Assembly (NCBI GenBank): GCA_050178795.1
Contig: JBFXFT010000002.1
Coordinates: 62,001 to 126,000, forward strand
Source of the DNA: STF1-184 sp050178795
GTDB lineage: Bacteria; Bacillota; Clostridia; Christensenellales; UBA1242
Direction: 5' to 3'
Length of the DNA stretch: 64,000 nt
Below are positions 43,002 to 51,384 of the stretch, one piece after another. Numbering within the stretch: the stretch's first letter is position 1; every line of letters begins with the position of its first letter. The translations under genes and the position numbers were made by a program. The notes beneath the pieces are model-generated. The model saw only the letters and a list, made by a program, of their open reading frames with translations. It did not search any database and was not told the DNA's origin.

Positions 43002-43028
43002 AAAAAAGACCATTTTATTGGTCTTTTT
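43002..43028 (+). terminator. Terminator after the large surface protein gene
   Basis: AAAAAGACC, loop ATTTTATT, GGTCTTTTT. Confidence 0.88.
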
Positions 43029-43055
43029 GACTTTTGCAAATTTAAAATTGATAAT
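43027..43055 (+). promoter_or_regulatory. Promoter of the acyltransferase gene
   Basis: TTGACT (43027-43032), 17 bases, GATAAT (43050-43055), beginning in the last bases of the preceding terminator. The start codon is only about 13 bases after the -10, so the 5' leader would be very short. Confidence 0.55.
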
Positions 43056-43068
43056 TAAGGGGCATATT

Positions 43069-44388
43069 ATGGCAAAAAAACAAGAAAAACTAAATAAACC
43101 AAAGACAAAAAGCACGCCCATTAAAAACACTAAAGAGTTAGAATGGTTTAGGTTAGATAATGCCGCTTTAATTTATCCTGCTGTTAGTACAAATAAGTGG
43201 AACTCTGTTTACAGGGTTTCAGTTATACTAAACGATGAAGTAAATAAAGATGTTTTGCAACAAGCACTTAACGACATTATGCCGAGGTTTCCACATTTTA
43301 ATGTTACTTTAAAAAAGGGCATTTTCTGGTTCTATTTTCAAGAAATTTCTACAAATCCAGTAGTTACAATAGATGAAAACTATCCATGCAGAAAGATGGA
43401 TTTAAAAAACAATAAACACCTATTTAGAGTGCTTTATTACAACAAAAAAATATCTTTTGAAGCGTTCCATTCACTTACAGATGGTTTTGGTGCTATGGCG
43501 TTCATAAATACACTTTTGGGGCGATATTTTACCCTTTTAGGGCACAAAATAGAGCGTAGCGATTATTTGATTAATTGTTTAGATAAACCTTCACCAGAGG
43601 AAACTGAGGACTCCTTTAAACGCTATGCTGACCTTAAAACTCGCAATCCTTGGAAGGAAAACACGGCATATAGAATAATTGGTACAGACGATGAACTTGG
43701 CAAATTAAATATAATAAGTGGCATAATGGATGCAAGACAAGTAAAAGAGGTGGCTCATACATTTGATGCCACAATAACAGAGTTTTTACTAGCGATTTTC
43801 TTTAAGTCAATTATTAATTATCAAACAGTAAGGGGCTCATATTCAAATAAGCCAATAAAAATATCTATGCCTATTGATTTAAGAAATGTTTTTAAAACAG
43901 AAACCTTAAGAAACTTTTCAAGTTATGTAAATTTGGAACTATATAATGATAGTTTTGGGCTAGATTTACAAGAAATAATTAACAAGATAAAAGAAAGAAC
44001 AAGAAAAATAGACAAAAACTATGTTATGGGCAATATTAACGCCAATGTAAAAGCGCAAAAGAACTTCTTTTTAAGAATAACTCCGCTTATAATTAAAAAC
44101 CTGCTTTTAAAAATAGTTTATTCAATAGTGGGAGAAAAATTAGTTACTACTACAATGTCAAACATTGGCAACCTTAAAACACCGCCAGAGTTTAAAGAGC
44201 TAATAGATAGATATGAAATAAATTTGGGTGCAGGCAAGTTAAATGTGTTAGGTTCTACCGTTATAACATTTAACAATAAACTAGTATACACGTTTGCAAG
44301 CACTATTAAGGAGACTGCAATTCAAAAATATTTCTTTAAAACCTTGAGCGATTACGGCATAAACATAAGGGTAGAAAGCAATTTATAG
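43069..44388 (+). CDS. Condensation-fold acyltransferase (alcohol acetyltransferase-like)
   Basis: Enzyme of the chloramphenicol-acetyltransferase/condensation superfamily. 439 residues. The catalytic HxxxDG motif is H134-SLT-D138-G139, and the C-terminal half keeps the second subdomain (KPIKISMPIDLRNVFKTETL). Similar Firmicutes proteins are labelled alcohol acetyltransferase; the real acyl donor and acceptor are unknown. The frame is open back to 43018 over the terminator; SD AAGGGG supports ATG 43069. Followed 14 bases later by a zinc-ribbon membrane protein, a pairing I recall from other Clostridia. Confidence 0.82.
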   Translation: MAKKQEKLNKPKTKSTPIKNTKELEWFRLDNAALIYPAVSTNKWNSVYRVSVILNDEVNKDVLQQALNDIMPRFPHFNVTLKKGIFWFYFQEISTNPVVTIDENYPCRKMDLKNNKHLFRVLYYNKKISFEAFHSLTDGFGAMAFINTLLGRYFTLLGHKIERSDYLINCLDKPSPEETEDSFKRYADLKTRNPWKENTAYRIIGTDDELGKLNIISGIMDARQVKEVAHTFDATITEFLLAIFFKSIINYQTVRGSYSNKPIKISMPIDLRNVFKTETLRNFSSYVNLELYNDSFGLDLQEIINKIKERTRKIDKNYVMGNINANVKAQKNFFLRITPLIIKNLLLKIVYSIVGEKLVTTTMSNIGNLKTPPEFKELIDRYEINLGAGKLNVLGSTVITFNNKLVYTFASTIKETAIQKYFFKTLSDYGINIRVESNL

Positions 44389-44402
44389 TAAAAGGATAAT
44401 AT

Positions 44403-45077
44403 ATGAATAATTATTGTGACAAATGTAAAGTGGAAATTGAAGAAAAGGTAAGTCATTGCCCTCTTTGTGGAAGATGCATAAATGAGGAACTTGCAGATAA
44501 ACCGGTAGTTCATGAAAATTTTCCAACTGACCACAAATTTCAAAAAGATAAAAGAGAGGCAAAAAGGGCAATTATTACCGGATTACTTCTTATAAATGCC
44601 TTTAGTATAGTGTGTGAATTATTACTTTGCCATACTTTTGTTTGGAGTTTACATATTTTAATAGGAAGCATATTTGCGTTCTTTGCACTTATTAATCCTA
44701 TTATGAACAATTGGAGTCTAGTAAACAATCACTCCATATTTTACATATTGTTTGTTCCTTATGTTATATTCTTAGAAAATGTTACAAATAGTTTTGGTTG
44801 GGGCATAACGCTTGTCATTCCACTATTTGTAGTGGCGTTTAGTCTTTATCATTTTTCTATGGTACTATCAAATTTAAACACTAGGGCAGAACATTTTTTA
44901 CCTATGATAATTTTGACTTTTATATCAATTGGAAGTTTTATTTACAACTATGTTGCGGGTTTAACTTTGTGGCCAAGCCTTGCAGGATTGCTAGTTAGTA
45001 TTGCTGCAGTAGCATTTTTAGCTGTTTTTAAATCTGAAAAAATTGCAAAGATTTTGGCAAAAAAATTCCATTTATAA
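44403..45077 (+). CDS. Zinc-ribbon membrane protein (DUF6320-like)
   Basis: 224 residues. An N-terminal zinc ribbon (C5, C8, C19, C22; CDKCKVEIEEKVSHCPLCG) is followed by a charged linker and six hydrophobic segments (about 57-75, 78-98, 108-125, 130-155, 163-182, 188-207). It resembles DUF6320 proteins that accompany acyltransferases like the one upstream, so the two may make or attach an acylated product at the membrane. Function unproven. Confidence 0.75.
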   Translation: MNNYCDKCKVEIEEKVSHCPLCGRCINEELADKPVVHENFPTDHKFQKDKREAKRAIITGLLLINAFSIVCELLLCHTFVWSLHILIGSIFAFFALINPIMNNWSLVNNHSIFYILFVPYVIFLENVTNSFGWGITLVIPLFVVAFSLYHFSMVLSNLNTRAEHFLPMIILTFISIGSFIYNYVAGLTLWPSLAGLLVSIAAVAFLAVFKSEKIAKILAKKFHL

Positions 45078-45124
45078 TGTATTTTGCATTAAAAATAGTG
45101 TTTTTTAACGGATTTTACATAAAT

Positions 45125-45153
45125 TTAAACAAATTTATTTAAAATAATATAAA
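45125..45153 (+). promoter_or_regulatory. Possible promoter of the DUF975-like gene
   Basis: TTAAAC (45125-45130), 17 bases, TATAAA (45148-45153) in an AT-rich spacer; a modest match. Confidence 0.4.
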
Positions 45154-45206
45154 AATATCTTTTACTAAATGTGTTTATAAACACGAGTAAAGATGAAGGA
45201 GTAAGT

Positions 45207-45935
45207 ATGAATTTTAAAAAAACCGGGGTCATTAGTTTTTTAAATCAAGTAGTTGGAAAACTAAAAGGCAAGTGGACTTTTGCAATCGCTAGTAGTTTGG
45301 TTATTGCGTTTTTAGTTTATGCACTTGTTGATATTTTAAACTTAAATGCAATAGTTGCTGCCCCACTTTTAGGTTTCGTCTTCTTGGGCGAAATAGTTTT
45401 TATGAGAAAACTTTTATCAGGGGAGGAGTATAAATTAGAAGACTTGTTTGGCGACTTTAAGTTATTCATACCAGCTTTTTTAACAATGGCTTCAATGATG
45501 CTTTTAATAAGTGTTGGCTTCGCACTTTTAATTTTGCCGGGAATTTCTTTCCTTATTAGTTATTCGTTTGCTCTTCATATTTTGGCAGACAATAAAGAAC
45601 TGGGCGCTTTAGAAGCATTAAAAGCAAGTAAGGCAATGACTAAAGGTTATAGGTTTAAAATTGGAATGTTCTATTTGACCTTTTTAATTTTTAGCGTAAT
45701 CGCTTTTGCTTTTGGTCTTGTAATAAGTCTAGTTCCTAACCTAATTTGGGGAACCAACTTGCTTTTATACGCTGGCATAATCGCTGGTGTAGTTGCAGTT
45801 GCGTTTGTTTACCCATTCTTCTATGCTAGTTTGACTATGTTATATGAAGGCATAAAAAACAATACAATTGTTGAAGATGACGTTGAAGAATCAGCCGAAG
45901 AAACTGAAGTGCAAGCAGATGCCGAAAAACTTTAA
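45207..45935 (+). CDS. DUF975-like membrane protein
   Basis: 242 residues, about six membrane segments. The central part LLILPGISFLISYSFALHIL followed by ADNKELGALEALKASKAMTK fits the DUF975 pattern (IPGI..YS...L.D, then SxxMTKGxK). An acidic tail (about 225-242) is cytoplasmic or flexible. Function unknown; such proteins are common in gut Firmicutes. SD GAAGGAG decides the ATG at 45207 over upstream in-frame ATG 45171. Confidence 0.72.
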   Translation: MNFKKTGVISFLNQVVGKLKGKWTFAIASSLVIAFLVYALVDILNLNAIVAAPLLGFVFLGEIVFMRKLLSGEEYKLEDLFGDFKLFIPAFLTMASMMLLISVGFALLILPGISFLISYSFALHILADNKELGALEALKASKAMTKGYRFKIGMFYLTFLIFSVIAFAFGLVISLVPNLIWGTNLLLYAGIIAGVVAVAFVYPFFYASLTMLYEGIKNNTIVEDDVEESAEETEVQADAEKL

Positions 45936-45962
45936 TTTTTAGCTAAATACAAGTAATAATGA

Positions 45963-45997
45963 AAAAATAAAATAGTTAGCGCTATTTTATTTTTTTT
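45963..45997 (+). terminator. Terminator before dus
   Basis: A 12-bp stem AAAATAAAATAG / CTATTTTATTTT with loop TTAGCG and a T-run. Confidence 0.9.
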
Positions 45998-45999
45998 GC

Positions 46000-46028
46000 T
46001 TAACAAAATTGTGTTTTTCTAGTATAGT
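46000..46028 (+). promoter_or_regulatory. dus promoter giving a leaderless mRNA
   Basis: TTAACA (46000-46005), 17 bases, TATAGT (46023-46028). The dus ATG starts seven bases after the -10, where transcription itself should begin. Confidence 0.65.
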
Positions 46029-46034
46029 TTAATT

Positions 46035-46967
46035 ATGAAAATTAAAGATATAGAATTAAAAAACAACTTAATATTGGCACCAATGGCAGACTACACAGAT
46101 GTCGCTTTTCGCTCTATTTGTAAAGATATGGGCGCTGCTTTGACGGTTACTGAAATGGTGAGTGCAAAGGCTCTTATGTATGATAGCGAAAAAACAATAG
46201 AACTGTTAGAAACGGCAAAAAATGAAGTGCCCAAAGCAGTCCAATTATTTGGCAGTGATCCTGAAATTATGGCACTTGCTTGTAATCATCCTGCAATACA
46301 AAAGTTTGATATAATAGACATAAATATGGGCTGTCCTGTACCTAAAATTGTAAAGAATGGCGAGGGCTCTGCACTTATGCAAAATATGCCACTTGCAAGA
46401 CAAATTATTGAAAGTTGCGTTAAGGCTACAAATAAGCCAATTACCGTTAAATTTAGGACTGGTTGGAGCGATAAGACAGTAAACGCAGTAGAATTTGCAA
46501 AGATGTGTGAAGAGGCTGGCGCTAGTATGATTACAATTCACGGTAGAACGAGAGACCAATTTTATGCGGGACTTGCAGACTATAACATAATTAGAGATGT
46601 GAAAAAAGCGGTAAAAATTCCAGTAGTTGGCAATGGAGATGTGACAGATAAAAAAAGTTACGACTATATGATGAGCTACACTGGCGTTGACGGCGTTATG
46701 ATAGGAAGGGCAAGCGTTGGTAACCCTTGGATATTTGAGGAACTAAGAGGAATAAACAAAGTAAAACACAAACTTGCTACAATAAAAAAACAAATAAAAC
46801 TTTTGCAAGAACATGGTAAAACCGAAAGGCAAATAGTGCTTAGCATGCGTAAGCACATTGCAGGGTACTTGAAAGGCGAAGTAAATGGCAATGAATGCAA
46901 AATTAAAATTTTTAAGGCTGAAACATTAGCGGAAGTCCTTGAAACTTTAGAACAGTTTTTTAGTTAA
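46035..46967 (+). CDS. dus: tRNA-dihydrouridine synthase
   Basis: FMN enzyme that reduces uridines in the tRNA D-loop. 310 residues. TIM-barrel start NNLILAPMADYTDVAFRSIC; C100 in DINMGCPVPKI is the conserved active-site cysteine; TIHGRTRDQFYAG and VVGNGDVTD are family marks. There is no SD, and the promoter -10 ends seven bases before the ATG, so the message is probably leaderless. The C-terminal helical domain is shorter than usual. Single-gene unit with a terminator after it. Confidence 0.95.
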   Translation: MKIKDIELKNNLILAPMADYTDVAFRSICKDMGAALTVTEMVSAKALMYDSEKTIELLETAKNEVPKAVQLFGSDPEIMALACNHPAIQKFDIIDINMGCPVPKIVKNGEGSALMQNMPLARQIIESCVKATNKPITVKFRTGWSDKTVNAVEFAKMCEEAGASMITIHGRTRDQFYAGLADYNIIRDVKKAVKIPVVGNGDVTDKKSYDYMMSYTGVDGVMIGRASVGNPWIFEELRGINKVKHKLATIKKQIKLLQEHGKTERQIVLSMRKHIAGYLKGEVNGNECKIKIFKAETLAEVLETLEQFFS

Positions 46968-46972
46968 AATTT

Positions 46973-47020
46973 ATACTTGGTGAAACTACTAAATATGGTG
47001 TTTTACCAAGTATTTTATTT
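46973..47020 (+). terminator. Terminator after dus
   Basis: Long stem ATACTTGGTGAAAC / GTTTTACCAAGTAT (one wobble) with a T-rich tail. Confidence 0.82.
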
Positions 47021-47047
47021 GTTTTAAATTTCTATTTAGTATAAAAT
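47019..47047 (+). promoter_or_regulatory. Possible promoter of the glycolytic operon
   Basis: TTGTTT (47019-47024), 17 bases, TAAAAT (47042-47047). Moderate match; leader about 60 bases. Confidence 0.5.
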
Positions 47048-47109
47048 AGAAACTGTAAGAAAAAGATTTTTAAAAGGTAAAATCCCAAGGTTGGATTGAG
47101 GTGAATTTT

Positions 47110-48288
47110 ATGAAAAAACTGGTTACAGATTTAGATGTTAGAGGCAAAAGAGTGCTATTAAGAGTTGATTTTAATGTACCTATTCAAAATGGGCAAATTG
47201 TCAGCGATATTCGTATTTTGAGCGCAATTCCTACAATAAAACACTTGACCGATAATGGCGCAAAGGTAATAATATGCTCTCACCTTGGTAGACCAGACGG
47301 CAAAAACAACAAACAATTTAGCTTGAAGCCAGTTGCTGATTATTTAGGCAAAATACTTACCGAAAAAGTGTTTTTTGCCAAAGATACAATAGGCGAAGAT
47401 GCCGTAAAAAAGGCGGAAAAACTAAAAGAAGGTCAAATATTGGTATTAGAGAATACTCGCTTTAATGACGGCGAAAAAGACAATGATGCGGCGTTTATTA
47501 AGGGGCTTGCTAGTCTAGCAGATTTATATGTAGACGATGCTTTTGGAACTAGCCACAGGAAAGAATCATCAACTTATGGCGTCGCAAAACTGCTTCCTAA
47601 CGCAATAGGCTTTTTGATTGCTAAGGAACTAGACTATTTTAATAAAGCACTTTTAGAGCCTGAGAGGCCTTTTGTTGCCATTTTAGGTGGAGCAAAAATT
47701 GAAGATAAACTTGGCGTAATAAACAACCTATTAGACAAAGTTGATGCATTAATAATTGGCGGAGGTATGAGTTACACATTTAGTAAGGCAATGGGCGGCA
47801 AAATTGGAAAATCAATAGTTGATAACAACCAAGTTGATTATTGCTACAATGTAATTAAAAAAGCCTTAAACTCTGGCGTAAAAATACTTTTACCAGTCGA
47901 CGATGTCTGCGCTCTATCTATGGATAGCAAGGAAAAGCCAAAAGTATTTGCTTCTGGTCAAATATCTGATGAGTACATGGGACTTGATATAGGACCTAAG
48001 ACTGTTAAACTATTTAGTAAAGAAATTAAAAGAGCAAAAACAATTATGTGGAATGGACCTATGGGCGTGTTTGAAGAGGCTTTTTATTCAAACGGCACAA
48101 AGATGATTGCAAAAGCAGTAGCAACCAGTAAAGCATTTAGTATAGTTGGCGGTGGTGACACTGCAAGTGCAGTAGAGCAATATGGTTACAGCGAAAGCGT
48201 AAGTCACATATCTACTGGCGGTGGCGCTAGCCTTATGTTACTTGAAGGTAAAGAGTTGCCAGCTGTCAGCGTTATTGATAATAAATAG
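47110..48288 (+). CDS. pgk: Phosphoglycerate kinase
   Basis: Glycolytic kinase making ATP and 3-phosphoglycerate from 1,3-bisphosphoglycerate. 392 residues. N-terminal RVLLRVDFNVPI and the substrate loop SHLGRPDGKNN; nucleotide region GGGDTASAVEQYG near the C-terminus. The frame can start at GTG 47101, but that GTG is part of SD GAGGTG (47098-47103), so ATG 47110 is the start. First of a pgk-tpiA-gpmI operon; gap and eno are not here. Confidence 0.97.
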   Translation: MKKLVTDLDVRGKRVLLRVDFNVPIQNGQIVSDIRILSAIPTIKHLTDNGAKVIICSHLGRPDGKNNKQFSLKPVADYLGKILTEKVFFAKDTIGEDAVKKAEKLKEGQILVLENTRFNDGEKDNDAAFIKGLASLADLYVDDAFGTSHRKESSTYGVAKLLPNAIGFLIAKELDYFNKALLEPERPFVAILGGAKIEDKLGVINNLLDKVDALIIGGGMSYTFSKAMGGKIGKSIVDNNQVDYCYNVIKKALNSGVKILLPVDDVCALSMDSKEKPKVFASGQISDEYMGLDIGPKTVKLFSKEIKRAKTIMWNGPMGVFEEAFYSNGTKMIAKAVATSKAFSIVGGGDTASAVEQYGYSESVSHISTGGGASLMLLEGKELPAVSVIDNK

Positions 48289-48303
48289 TAAAGGAATATT
48301 TTA

Positions 48304-49047
48304 ATGAAAGAACTTTTAATTGTCGCAAATTGGAAAATGAATAAAAACATTTTAGAGACAAAAAAATTTTTAAAAGAGTTTTTGCCTCAAGTTGAAGAGT
48401 GCAAAAACAATATGGTTGCAATAGCGCCAAGTTTTACACTTCTTGAAACTGTGAGTAAAAAACTAAAAAACACTAAAGTTAAACTTGCCAGCCAAAACCT
48501 AAGTTATGAAAACGAGGGTGCTTTTACTGGGGAAGTGAATGCCAAGATGTTAAAAGACTTTGATGTTGAATATGTTATTTTGGGTCACAGTGAAAGAAGA
48601 CAAAAGTTTTTTGAGACCGATGAAATAATAAATAAAAAAGTTTTGCAAGCTGTTAAAAACAATTTTGTACCAATACTTTGTGTGGGTGAAACTCAAGAAG
48701 AGTACGATAAAAATTTAAGTGAACAAGTGGTGGAGAGGCAAATATTGTCCGCTTTAAAAAATGTTGATTTTTCAAAAAATGGTGAGTTGGTTATTGCTTA
48801 TGAGCCAGTTTGGGCAATAGGAACTGGTAGAGCAGCAACTGCAGAAAATTCCAATAAAATGTCAAAATTTATTAGAAAAACTGTAAAAAATGCTGTAAAA
48901 ACCGTAAAAAACCTTAAAATTTTGTATGGTGGCAGCGTAAATGTGAATAACTTTAAAGAGTTTTTTAAAGAATCAGACATTGACGGTGCACTTATTGGCG
49001 GTGCCAGTTTAGATGCAAATTCGTTTGCTAAAATAGTTTTAGGATAG
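48304..49047 (+). CDS. tpiA: Triosephosphate isomerase
   Basis: Interconverts dihydroxyacetone phosphate and glyceraldehyde 3-phosphate. 247 residues. The substrate lysine is in VANWKMNKN, the catalytic histidine in ILGHSERRQ, and the catalytic glutamate in AYEPVWAIGTGRAA, whose end is the mobile loop. Between pgk and gpmI (gaps of 15 and 19 bases). SD AAAGGAA. Confidence 0.97.
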   Translation: MKELLIVANWKMNKNILETKKFLKEFLPQVEECKNNMVAIAPSFTLLETVSKKLKNTKVKLASQNLSYENEGAFTGEVNAKMLKDFDVEYVILGHSERRQKFFETDEIINKKVLQAVKNNFVPILCVGETQEEYDKNLSEQVVERQILSALKNVDFSKNGELVIAYEPVWAIGTGRAATAENSNKMSKFIRKTVKNAVKTVKNLKILYGGSVNVNNFKEFFKESDIDGALIGGASLDANSFAKIVLG

Positions 49048-49066
49048 TTTAAAAGGAATAAAAAAT

Positions 49067-50596
49067 ATGAAGACAACTTATGCGTTAATAGTTTTAGATG
49101 GCTTTGGGGTCAGTAAAGATTCTTACGGCAACGCGATAAAAATGGCTGGCGCAAAAAATTTTGAAGCGCTACAAAAAAAATATCCGCATACAACTTTAAA
49201 TGCAAGTGGCGAAAGTGTTGGACTTTACCCAGGGCAAATGGGTAACAGTGAAGTGGGACACTTGAATTTGGGTGCAGGCAGAATTGTTATTCAAGACAGC
49301 AAACGAATTAGCGATGCAATTAAAGATGGAAGTTTTTTTAGTAACAAGGTATTGAAAGAGGCTTTTGAACTAAAATCAGACTTACATTTAATGGGGTTAC
49401 TTTCTGACGGCGGAGTGCACAGCCAATTAACTCATATATTTGCCTTACTTGATATGGCAAAATTATATGACAAGAAAAATGTTTATTTACACCTATTTAC
49501 AGACGGCAGAGACTCGGACACAAAAAAGTCTTTAGAATTTGTAAAAATGGTTTTATCTTACATCAAAAAAGTGGGCTACGGAAAAATAGCCTCTATTTGT
49601 GGCAGATATTATGCTATGGATAGGGACAAAAACTATGAGCGCACAGAAAAAGCCTACAATATGTTGGTTTTTGGAAGGAGCGAACATAAGAGTTCTGACC
49701 CATTAAAAGCCATTAAAGAAAGTCACGATAAAGGAATAACTGACGAATTTATTGAACCTATTGTTATAGAAGAAAATAATGAGCCAGTTGCGAAGATTAA
49801 AGACGGCGACAGCGTAATTTTATTTAATTTTAGGGGAGACCGTGCAAGGCAAATAAGTAGCACTTTTGTAAATGACGATTTTAATGAATTTACAGTTAAA
49901 CGTTTTAAACACTTAAATTACATAGGGTTTACTGAATATGCTACAAGTTTAAAAAACATTAAAACTGCTTTTACAGACCAAGATATGAAAAACACGCTTG
50001 GTGAAGTGTTAGCAAATAACAACAAAACGCAACTAAGGGTTGCTGAGAGCACAAAATACGCACATGTAACATACTTTTTTAATGGTGGCGTTGAAGAGCC
50101 AAACAAAAATGAGGACAGAGTTTTAGTAGAGAGCAAAAAGGTTGCAACCTTTGACTTAGTACCTCAAATGAGCGCCTACGGAATTGTAGATGTAATTGAA
50201 ACAGAGGTTACAAAAGATAGGTATGATTTTGTTTTAATAAACTTTGCAAATTGCGATATGGTAGGGCACACAGGCAACTTAGAGGCGACTATTGAAGCCG
50301 TAAAGACGGTTGACGATGCATTAGGAAAAGTAATGGCGCACTTTAAAGAGATTGGCGCAGTTGTTTTGGTTACTGCAGACCACGGAAACGCAGAAAATAT
50401 GCTTACAAAAGAAGGCGTGCTACAAACCGCTCACACGACTAACCCAGTACCATTCATTTTAGTGGACGACGACAAAATTGACGCAAAACTTCGTAAAGAC
50501 GGCGTTTTGAGTGATGTTTCTGCAACAATTCTTGAACTTATGGGTATAAAAAAGCCAAAAGAATTTACTGCAACTAGTTTGATTATTAAACAATAA
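49067..50596 (+). CDS. gpmI: 2,3-bisphosphoglycerate-independent phosphoglycerate mutase
   Basis: Manganese-dependent mutase converting 3- to 2-phosphoglycerate. 509 residues, alkaline-phosphatase fold. The nucleophile is S61 in GNSEVGHLNLGAG; metal ligands lie in VLDGFG, TDGRDSD and VTADHGNAENM. It closes the glycolytic operon. SD AAAAGGAA. No terminator before the next promoter. Confidence 0.97.
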   Translation: MKTTYALIVLDGFGVSKDSYGNAIKMAGAKNFEALQKKYPHTTLNASGESVGLYPGQMGNSEVGHLNLGAGRIVIQDSKRISDAIKDGSFFSNKVLKEAFELKSDLHLMGLLSDGGVHSQLTHIFALLDMAKLYDKKNVYLHLFTDGRDSDTKKSLEFVKMVLSYIKKVGYGKIASICGRYYAMDRDKNYERTEKAYNMLVFGRSEHKSSDPLKAIKESHDKGITDEFIEPIVIEENNEPVAKIKDGDSVILFNFRGDRARQISSTFVNDDFNEFTVKRFKHLNYIGFTEYATSLKNIKTAFTDQDMKNTLGEVLANNNKTQLRVAESTKYAHVTYFFNGGVEEPNKNEDRVLVESKKVATFDLVPQMSAYGIVDVIETEVTKDRYDFVLINFANCDMVGHTGNLEATIEAVKTVDDALGKVMAHFKEIGAVVLVTADHGNAENMLTKEGVLQTAHTTNPVPFILVDDDKIDAKLRKDGVLSDVSATILELMGIKKPKEFTATSLIIKQ

Positions 50597-50599
50597 ATA

Positions 50600-50628
50600 T
50601 TGACATTGTAATTGCAAAATGTTATTAT
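50600..50628 (+). promoter_or_regulatory. Promoter of the small membrane protein gene
   Basis: TTGACA (50600-50605), 17 bases, extended TGT and TATTAT (50623-50628). Confidence 0.78.
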
Positions 50629-50663
50629 TAACTAACAATTAAAAAAGGTATGAGGGTAAGATT

Positions 50664-50879
50664 ATGTTTGATGCGCTTTTTAACAACATTGTAAACACCT
50701 TGATTAGAGATTTGGCATTCCCTGTTAGAGCGGGCATTGCTTTTGGTTTATTTACCGTAAGCTTACTATGCTTTATGTATTCTTTCAGAACTAAAAATGA
50801 CTTGAGACCTTTAAAAATTGGTTGGTTCATTATGTTTATTATATGTTTGACGATGAGTGTACTTTACGTAACTCTTTAG
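50664..50879 (+). CDS. Small membrane protein, unknown
   Basis: 71 residues with two hydrophobic segments (about 20-40 and 50-70) joined by a short basic loop (RTKNDLRPLK). No family recognised. It has a strong promoter, SD GAGGG and a terminator, so it is a genuine single-gene unit. It lies between gpmI and secG; a link to either is not evident. Confidence 0.7.
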   Translation: MFDALFNNIVNTLIRDLAFPVRAGIAFGLFTVSLLCFMYSFRTKNDLRPLKIGWFIMFIICLTMSVLYVTL

Positions 50880-50906
50880 ACATATAAATTAATTTTTAGT
50901 AAAATC

Positions 50907-50928
50907 TAGGGGGTTACCCCTATTTTTT
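50907..50928 (+). terminator. Terminator after the small membrane protein gene
   Basis: TAGGGG-GTTA-CCCCTA followed by six T, one of the few GC-rich spots here. Confidence 0.88.
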
Positions 50929-50950
50929 AAGACTTTTAATTAAAAATATT

Positions 50951-50979
50951 TGGTAAAATTTTACCATATATGTTATAAT
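50951..50979 (+). promoter_or_regulatory. secG promoter with palindromic operator candidate
   Basis: An extended -10 TGTTATAAT (50971-50979) is preceded by the perfect 16-base palindrome TGGTAAAATTTTACCA (50951-50966), which covers the -35 position and most of the spacer. There is no standard -35. The palindrome is a candidate repressor or activator site. Confidence 0.6.
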
Positions 50980-51004
50980 CATTAAGTTTATATGGAGGAC
51001 TATT

Positions 51005-51310
51005 ATGTTTTTAAATTTCTTACTAGATACAACACTTCCCGCTTGGATTACGGAATCGTTTCCGGTTATTAGAATAGTGATGATTGTGTTACTTGCACTT
51101 TTAGCAATGTTTATGATAGTTTTGGTGCTTATGCAAGAGAGTAACAACAGCGGAACTAACGTTTTAAGTGGGGTGCAAGAAAGTTATTACTCACAAAATA
51201 AGAACTCTTCAAGAGAGGGTAGACTTAAAAAATTGATGGAAATTGCAGGAATTGCATTTGCTGTTATCACAATTCTATTCTTTATAACCTTGAAGATATT
51301 CTCGGCTTAA
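51005..51310 (+). CDS. secG: Preprotein translocase subunit SecG
   Basis: Accessory subunit of SecYEG. 101 residues with two membrane segments (about 21-43 and 78-98) and the family stretch IVLVLMQESNNSGTNVLSG between them. About 20 residues longer than usual at the N-terminus. SD TGGAGGA. It stands just before rnr-smpB-ssrA, an order common in Firmicutes. Confidence 0.93.
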   Translation: MFLNFLLDTTLPAWITESFPVIRIVMIVLLALLAMFMIVLVLMQESNNSGTNVLSGVQESYYSQNKNSSREGRLKKLMEIAGIAFAVITILFFITLKIFSA

Positions 51311-51327
51311 AGTAGTATAAAAAATGA

Positions 51328-51358
51328 CAAATGGCTCCTAGTTTTTGAGCCATTTTTT
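51328..51358 (+). terminator. Terminator between secG and rnr
   Basis: AAATGGCTC, loop CTAGTTTTT, GAGCCATTTTTT. No clear promoter was found between it and rnr, so some read-through is probable. Confidence 0.85.
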
Positions 51359-51384
51359 ATTAATAAATAAAGGAACTTACAAAA

